Shown here: positions 59,506 through 64,000 of the stretch, in pieces
Layout of the letters: every line of letters starts with the position of its first letter
Numbering within the stretch: the stretch's first letter is position 1
The notes under the pieces: model-generated
Databases searched by the model: none
The model's input: only the letters and a program-made list of their open reading frames with translations
What the model was told of the DNA's origin: nothing
Source of the DNA: Palsa-504 sp963753225
GTDB taxonomy: Bacteria > Actinomycetota > Actinomycetes > Streptosporangiales > Streptosporangiaceae
Reading direction: 5' to 3'
Assembly (NCBI GenBank): GCA_963753225.1
Contig: CAVWBQ010000026.1
Coordinates: forward strand, 1-64,000
Length of the DNA: 64,000 nucleotides
Position numbers and translations under genes: made by a program

Positions 59506-60095
59506 GTGTTGTCCTTCACAATGTCTACAAATAGCTGATGAATGCGCCGGTCCGGGGTCAGCTCGGGGTGGAAGGCCGTGGCAAGCAGTTGCCCTTGCCG
59601 GACGGCGACGATCCTACCGGTGCCCTGGTCGGTTCCCAGAATGGCGACGCCCGGGCCGGTCTGCTCCACCCAGGGCGCCCTGATGAAGACGGCGCGGAAC
59701 ACCTCGCCGGCCAGGGTGATGTCGCGCTCGAAGGAGTTGACCTGGCGGCCGAACGCGTTCCGGCGGACGGTCATGTCGATGCCGCCGTAGGTCTGCTGGC
59801 CTTCAACGCCGTCGGCCAGCCGGTCGGCCAGCATGATCATCCCGGCGCAGGAACCGAACGCGGGCAGCCCTTCGCCGAGCAGCTTGCGCAACGGCTCGAG
59901 GACGTCGAAGGCGACGGAGAGCCGCCACAGCGTCGTCGACTCGCCGCCGGGTATCACCAGGCCGTCCACGCGGTCGAGTTCCTCCGGGCGGCGGACCGGT
60001 GCCGGCCGCGCGCCGGCGGCCTCGAGCGCACGCAGGTGCTCGGGCACGTCGCCCTGCAGGGCGAGCACGCCGATGACCGGTCCCGCGGGCTTCAT
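59502..60095 (-). CDS. pdxT: Glutamine amidotransferase subunit of PLP synthase
   Basis: PdxT supplies ammonia to PdxS for pyridoxal 5'-phosphate synthesis. The class I glutaminase triad is visible: GSCAGMI (nucleophile Cys), and FHPE near the end (His, Glu). IGVLALQGDVPEHLRALEAA starts the fold, and LVIPGGESTT follows. The ATG at 60095 is chosen because residues before it are not conserved. It forms a pair with pdxS upstream. Confidence 0.95.
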   Translation of the reverse strand: MKPAGPVIGVLALQGDVPEHLRALEAAGARPAPVRRPEELDRVDGLVIPGGESTTLWRLSVAFDVLEPLRKLLGEGLPAFGSCAGMIMLADRLADGVEGQQTYGGIDMTVRRNAFGRQVNSFERDITLAGEVFRAVFIRAPWVEQTGPGVAILGTDQGTGRIVAVRQGQLLATAFHPELTPDRRIHQLFVDIVKDNT

Positions 60096-60159
60096 CGATC
60101 CTCCGTCGGTGGCGCAGCGCACCCCAGGGCGGCGCGACCCGTGGGGCTGCGCGCCGGGG

Positions 60160-61059
60160 TCACCAGCCGCGGGAGGCGTAGTGCTGGTCGGCGGGGTCCA
60201 GGTTGATGCCGACCATGGCCTCGCCGAGGCCGCGGGAGACCTTAGCCACCACGTCCGGGTCGTCGTGGAAGGTGGTGGCCTTCACGATCGCGGCGGCGCG
60301 CTTGGCGGGGTCGCCGGCCTTGAAGATGCCCGAGCCCACGAACACGCCCTCGGCGCCGAGGCCCATCATCAGCGCGGCGTCGGCGGGGGTCGCGATGCCG
60401 CCCGCGGTGAACAGCACGACCGGCAGCCTGCCGAGCCTGGCCACCTCGGCGACCAGCTCGTACGACGCGCCGAGCTCCTTGGCCGCGGTGAACAGCTCCT
60501 CGGCGGGCAGCCCGGACAGGCGGGCGATCTCCGACCGGATCGAGCGCATGTGCCTGGTCGCCTCGACGACGTTGCCGGTGCCCGCCTCGCCCTTCGATCT
60601 GATCATCGCGGCGCCCTCGGCGATCCGGCGCAGCGCCTCGCCCAGGTTGGTGGCGCCGCACACGAACGGAACGGTGAACTTCCACTTGTCCACATGGTGC
60701 GCCTCGTCGGCCGGGGTGAGCACCTCGGACTCGTCGATGTAGTCGACTCCGATGGCCTGCAGCACCCGGGCCTCGGCGAAGTGGCCGATCCGGCACTTGG
60801 CCATGACGGGAACGGACACCGCGGCGATGATGCCGTCGATCATGTCGGGGTCGCTCATCCTGGCCACGCCGCCCTGGACGCGGATGTCGGCAGGCACGCG
60901 CTCGAGCGCCATCACGGCGACCGCGCCGGCGTCCTCGGCGATCTTGGCCTGGTCGGGGGTGACCACGTCCATGATCACGCCGCCCTTGAGCATCTCGGCC
61001 ATGCCGCGTTTCACCCGCGCGGTGCCGATGGCGGGCTGGTCGCTGTTGTCGGTGGACAC
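60160..61059 (-). CDS. pdxS: Pyridoxal 5'-phosphate synthase subunit PdxS
   Basis: PdxS builds PLP from ribose 5-phosphate, glyceraldehyde 3-phosphate and ammonia. The TIM-barrel signature is strong: GMAEMLKGGVIMDVVTPDQA, AVMALERVPADIRVQGGVAR, GYIDESEVL-type YIDESEVLTPADE, and GAEGVFVGSGIFKAGDP. The active-site lysines (MLKGG and MAKCRIGH) are present. The GTG at 61059 with GAGG six bases upstream is preferred over longer versions. It is the first gene of the B6 pair. Confidence 0.95.
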   Translation of the reverse strand: MSTDNSDQPAIGTARVKRGMAEMLKGGVIMDVVTPDQAKIAEDAGAVAVMALERVPADIRVQGGVARMSDPDMIDGIIAAVSVPVMAKCRIGHFAEARVLQAIGVDYIDESEVLTPADEAHHVDKWKFTVPFVCGATNLGEALRRIAEGAAMIRSKGEAGTGNVVEATRHMRSIRSEIARLSGLPAEELFTAAKELGASYELVAEVARLGRLPVVLFTAGGIATPADAALMMGLGAEGVFVGSGIFKAGDPAKRAAAIVKATTFHDDPDVVAKVSRGLGEAMVGINLDPADQHYASRGW

Positions 61060-61115
61060 TCGGAACCTCACTTGATCACTAGTCACTGCTTACCCATCAT
61101 CGTATGGCCAGGCGG

Positions 61116-61661
61116 CTAGAGGCCGAGCGGGGCGCCGCTCGCCTCGGCAACCAGGGAGTCGTCCATCTCGAAGAATTCGGGGGCCTTGGCCCGGCCGGAT
61201 AGGCGCAGCACCCGGGCGAGCGGGCGCTTCCTGGCATCCCGGGTCGCCGCGACCACGTCGTTGTAGAACTTGCGGGCCAGGAAGACCTGATGCGCGGCCG
61301 CCTCGACCTCGCCGAGGAACTCGTCGGCGCCTTCCTTGCCGCTCAGCGAGGCCCGGAAATCCGGCTGGCTGAACGCGGCGCGCAGCGCCCGGGTCAGGTC
61401 GCTCTCGGCCAGGTCGCGCGGGCGGTCGCCGCCGCGAGTGCCATGCACCGCGGCGGCCAGCAGCAGGCTGGTGGCCGGGTCGAGCAGCCCGGAGGTGGCC
61501 AGCTCCAGGGCCACCGAGCTGCGCCGGACCAGGGTCGCGTCCAGGGCGGCACGGGCCATGTCCACCCGGGCGTGCAGCCGGTCGATCCGGCCGGCCCGCC
61601 AGGACACGTACACGCCAATGAACAGCGCGGCCGCGATCACGATGACGAGGTCGGTGATCAA
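61116..61661 (-). CDS. LemA-like membrane-anchored protein
   Basis: An N-terminal span (LVIVIAAALFIGVYVSWRAG) is followed by a helical region that begins RIDRLHARVDMARAALDATL. Near residue 125 the segment HQVFLARKFYNDVVAATRD matches the LemA-type ARRFYN motif. The end is KAPEFFEMDD. Actinobacterial relatives lie between pimA and pdxS. The TTG start overlaps the pimA stop (TTGA), so it is translationally coupled. The function is unknown. Confidence 0.65.
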   Translation of the reverse strand: MITDLVIVIAAALFIGVYVSWRAGRIDRLHARVDMARAALDATLVRRSSVALELATSGLLDPATSLLLAAAVHGTRGGDRPRDLAESDLTRALRAAFSQPDFRASLSGKEGADEFLGEVEAAAHQVFLARKFYNDVVAATRDARKRPLARVLRLSGRAKAPEFFEMDDSLVAEASGAPLGL

Positions 61662-62806
61662 CCGAACTCACCGCCCGACGCGGTGACGGCGACCTCGGTG
61701 CTGCCGAGGACGACGGTCTCGTACACGCTGGACACGGAGCGGGCGACGACCGACCAGTCGTAATCGGCCACCGCGGTCAGCGCCGCGGCGGACAACAGGG
61801 CGCGGCGGGCCGTATCGTCCAGCAGCCGCCCGGCCGCGCGGGCCAGGTCGCCGGCATCGCCGGTAACGAACAACTCACCCGCCTCACCCCCGCGCAGGAC
61901 CTGCCGGAAGGCCTCGATGTCGCTGGCCACGATGGGCACCCCGGCCGCCATCGCCTCGGCGGTCACGATGCCGAACGACTCGCCCCCGGTGTTCGGCGAG
62001 CAGAACACATCGACCGAATGCAGCACCCGGACCTTGTCCTCCTCGCTGACCTGCCCGAGCAGGATCACCCTGTCGCGCAGGCCGGCGGGCACACGGTGCA
62101 GCACCTCCTCGGGGTCCGCGGCCGGGCCGGCGATCAGCAGGCGCAGCCCCGGCCGCTGCGGGCCGAGGACCTCGAACGCCTTGAGCAGCACCTGCAGGCC
62201 CTTGCGCGGCTCATCGAGCCGGCCGAGGAAGCCGATCGCGCCACCGGGTCCCGGCCAGCCGGGCAGCGGATCGGCCTTACGGTAACGGCGGGTAGCCACC
62301 CCGTTCGGGATGACCACGGCGTCACCGCCGATGTGCTCGACCAGCGTGGTCCTGGCCGCCTCGGACACCGCGATCCGGCCGTTGATCTTCTCAAGCCCGG
62401 TGCGCACCACCGGGTAGGTGACCAGCAGCACGCGGGAGCGCGGGATCGCGGTGTGGAACGTCGCGACGATCGGGCCGGCGGCGACCCAGCAGGCCAGCAG
62501 GGACAGGCTCGGGATCTCGGGCTCGTGCACGTGCAGCACGTCGAACCCGCCCTCCTTGATCCAGCGCCGCACCCGGCTCACCGACAGGAAGCCGAACGAC
62601 AGCCGCGCCACCGACCCGTTGTAGGGGACAGGAACCGCCCGCCCGGCTCCGGTCACGTAGGGCGGCAGCGGCGTGTCGTCGTCGGCCGGGGAGATCACCG
62701 ACACCTCGTGGCCCTCGTCGATCAGCGCCTCGGCCAGGTCCCTGATGTGCTGCTGCACGCCGCCCGGCACGTCCCACGAATACGGGCAGGTGATCCCGAT
62801 CTTCAC
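61658..62806 (-). CDS. pimA: Phosphatidyl-myo-inositol mannosyltransferase PimA
   Basis: PimA transfers the first mannose from GDP-mannose to phosphatidylinositol on the cytoplasmic face of the membrane. GT-B fold features include KIGITCPYSWDVPGGVQQHI (the first residues), HVHEPEIPSLSLLACWVA, and the acceptor/donor site GRLDEPRKGLQVLLKAFEVL followed by PNTGGESFGIVTAEAMAAGV. Length (382) is normal. The GTG start overlaps the patA stop, and the order pgsA-patA-pimA is conserved in actinobacteria. Confidence 0.95.
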   Translation of the reverse strand: MKIGITCPYSWDVPGGVQQHIRDLAEALIDEGHEVSVISPADDDTPLPPYVTGAGRAVPVPYNGSVARLSFGFLSVSRVRRWIKEGGFDVLHVHEPEIPSLSLLACWVAAGPIVATFHTAIPRSRVLLVTYPVVRTGLEKINGRIAVSEAARTTLVEHIGGDAVVIPNGVATRRYRKADPLPGWPGPGGAIGFLGRLDEPRKGLQVLLKAFEVLGPQRPGLRLLIAGPAADPEEVLHRVPAGLRDRVILLGQVSEEDKVRVLHSVDVFCSPNTGGESFGIVTAEAMAAGVPIVASDIEAFRQVLRGGEAGELFVTGDAGDLARAAGRLLDDTARRALLSAAALTAVADYDWSVVARSVSSVYETVVLGSTEVAVTASGGEFG

Positions 62807-63843
62807 GGTGTTTCCCCGGGGGGAGCGATCCCCCCCGGACCCCCCCTGCTCCTGGGGGGATCCATCCCCCCAGACCCCCCTTGGAGGGGGCTAGCCGCCC
62901 CCTCGGGGAGCCGGGCGGGGTCGAGGTCGGCGGTGAAGACTTTCTGCAGCATGTGCCAGTCCTGCGGGTGCTCCGCGATCGCCTCGGTGAACCGGTCGGC
63001 CATCGCCTGGCTCATGACCGCGATCTTCTCGGCGCGGGTGCCGGTCTCCGGCACCGGGACCTCCTCGTAGATGCATGCGCCCCAGTCGTCCCCGTCGAAC
63101 CACGTCGCGGTCGGCATCAGCGCCGCGCCGGTGTGCACCGCGAGTGCGGCCACCGCGGAGATCCGCGCCTTCTCCCCGAACATCTCGACCTCGATCCCGC
63201 TCTCCTTCAGGTCGCGGTCGCTGACCAGGCAGACCAGGCCACCGCGGCGCAGCCGCTGGGCCAGGGTGCCGAACGGGCTGCCGCCGCCGGTCAGCGGGAG
63301 GACCTCGAAGCCCAGGCTCTCCCGGAACCGCACGAAGCTCTCGTAGACCGACTCGGGCCGCAGCCGTTCGGCGACGGTGGTGAACGTGCCCGCCCCGCGG
63401 GCGATGACCCAGGCGCCGGCCTGCTCGAAGTTGCCCATATGCGGCAGCGCGATGATCGCGCCCCGGCCGGCCTTCAGGCAGGAGAACAGCGCCTCCTCCC
63501 CCGGCCCCTGGAAGCGCATCCCGGTCACCAGCCGCTCGGTGGGGGTCACCGACAGCCGGAACACCTCGAGCCAGTACCTGGCGTATGACTGGAGCGCGGC
63601 CCGGGACAGCGTGCGCAACTCCTTGCCGTCCACCTCCGCCGTGCCCTGCTTCCAGCTCAGCACGCGGCGCAGGTTGGCCTCGAGCACCTGGACCTTCGGT
63701 CCTTGCCGGCGCCACGCGATGTCAGCCACCTCGGCGAAGACCCGCCGCGCCCACGACTGCGGGACGCGGCAGATCACCTTCCAGCCCAGCTGGTACGCAA
63801 CCCCCGTCAGCCGCTCGCTAAGCCGACGACTCAGTACGGCCAC
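62803..63843 (-). CDS. Phosphatidylinositol mannoside acyltransferase PatA-like
   Basis: Lipid A-type acyltransferase (LpxL/PatA fold). PHMGNFEQAGAWVIARGAGT carries the H-x4-E-like catalytic motif (H...E), followed by LPLTGGGSPFGTLAQRLRRG and VSDRDLKESGIEVEMFGEKA. Length (346) includes about 35 extra, glycine- and proline-rich C-terminal residues encoded by G/C runs. It acylates mannosylated phosphatidylinositol made by PimA, whose gene follows with a four-base overlap. It starts 12 bases after the pgsA stop. Confidence 0.85.
   Translation of the reverse strand: MAVLSRRLSERLTGVAYQLGWKVICRVPQSWARRVFAEVADIAWRRQGPKVQVLEANLRRVLSWKQGTAEVDGKELRTLSRAALQSYARYWLEVFRLSVTPTERLVTGMRFQGPGEEALFSCLKAGRGAIIALPHMGNFEQAGAWVIARGAGTFTTVAERLRPESVYESFVRFRESLGFEVLPLTGGGSPFGTLAQRLRRGGLVCLVSDRDLKESGIEVEMFGEKARISAVAALAVHTGAALMPTATWFDGDDWGACIYEEVPVPETGTRAEKIAVMSQAMADRFTEAIAEHPQDWHMLQKVFTADLDPARLPEGAASPLQGGSGGMDPPRSRGGPGGIAPPGETP
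62812..62905. repeat. Cluster of G/C-run inverted repeats at the patA-pimA junction
   Basis: Several inverted repeats of G6/C6 runs are packed here: GGGGGGAGCGATCCCCCC, TGGGGGGATCCATCCCCCCA and CCCCCCTTGGAGGGGG. They encode the low-complexity C-terminus of the acyltransferase (GGSGGMDPPRSRGGPGGIAP) and lie immediately before the pimA start. Stable hairpins in the mRNA here could influence pimA translation. The region is also error-prone in sequencing. Confidence 0.6.
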
Positions 63844-63855
63844 CGCTAACCTTTC

Positions 63856-64000
63856 TCAGTCTTGCTGATCCCCGGCAGGCCCGCCCTCGTCTCCGGGAGC
63901 CTTTGCTGACTTATATACCGCGTGCACCCGCTGCCAGAAAGTGAAGGCGCTGCCGGCCGCGAGCGCCCAGAGCCCCACGTTGAGAATGTACGGCACGCCG
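63856..64000 (-). CDS. pgsA: Phosphatidylinositol phosphate synthase-type CDP-alcohol phosphotransferase, 3' end only
   Basis: Only the last 47 codons are in the window; the start lies beyond the right edge. The visible end, YILNVGLWALAAGSAFTFWQ then RVHAVYKS and a hydrophilic tail, is the last span and C-terminus of actinobacterial PgsA-type enzymes. Its position upstream of patA and pimA supports phosphatidylinositol (phosphate) synthase, which makes the acceptor for PimA. The active-site motif is outside the window. Confidence 0.75.
   Translation of the reverse strand, partial: GVPYILNVGLWALAAGSAFTFWQRVHAVYKSAKAPGDEGGPAGDQQD

Noticed and set aside
1..64000. CRISPR array, tRNA, rRNA, transposase or prophage
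   Set aside because: I saw no regularly spaced repeats, cloverleaf-like segments, transposase motifs or phage structural genes; a dedicated search could still find something small.

Overview
This window looks like a chromosome segment of a high-GC actinobacterium. The evidence is very high GC content at third codon positions, frequent GTG starts, and the gene run pgsA-patA-pimA-pdxS-pdxT-yebC-ruvCAB-yajC-secDF-apt-rel, which is an actinobacterial arrangement. DUF349, DUF948, DUF6167, DUF6629, Rv1733c-type and DUF1707 proteins are further actinobacterial markers. A filamentous-actinomycete relative (Streptosporangiales-like) is my best guess, but the genus is not decidable from the sequence alone. 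I see no rRNA, tRNA, CRISPR array, transposase or phage gene.

Layout. 1-2.8 kb: a SnoaL-like protein cut by the left edge, an ATPase fragment that stops inside its Walker A motif, and recQ (one-base frameshift). 2.9-21.9 kb: an accessory stress-signalling island holding four STAS genes or fragments, two SigB/SigF-type sigma genes (one with an internal deletion), three GAF-ANTAR regulators plus a fragment, an acyl-CoA desaturase, a flippase-like protein and several small membrane proteins. It also holds a cobalamin-riboswitch cbtB-cbtA-fhuF-like metal operon and a methyltransferase/regulator fusion. The island contains many gene remnants, a 722-bp identical inverted repeat (14403-15124 and 21120-21841), and three to four copies of a structured element ending in a T-run, each upstream of an island gene. 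21.9-32.5 kb: an OsmC protein, an ABC exporter with its TetR regulator, a GIY-YIG nuclease, DUF1707, VOC, HEXXH, HAD, YjbR and Nudix proteins, and more remnants. 32.5-44.5 kb: aroE, mltG, ruvX, alaS, two small conserved membrane proteins, rarA, an AbiEi-like protein behind two DnaA boxes, aspS and an MBL hydrolase. 44.7-64 kb: a cyclophilin and a DUF349 protein, then a long leftward cluster from pgsA (cut by the right edge) to rel, covering mannosylated phospholipid synthesis, vitamin B6 synthesis, Holliday-junction processing, protein export, purine salvage and the stringent response.

Two themes stand out. First, the island behaves like a partner-switching/SigB-type general stress regulon that has been rearranged; no RsbW-type anti-sigma kinase is visible in it. 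The repeated hairpin element may be a shared cis-regulatory RNA. Second, five conserved genes (recQ, cbtA, the GIY-YIG gene, ruvX, secF) are each split by a single-base indel whose removal restores family sequence. Because secF would be expected to be essential, assembly or sequencing errors are the most economical explanation, and frameshift-based pseudogene calls here should be treated with caution.
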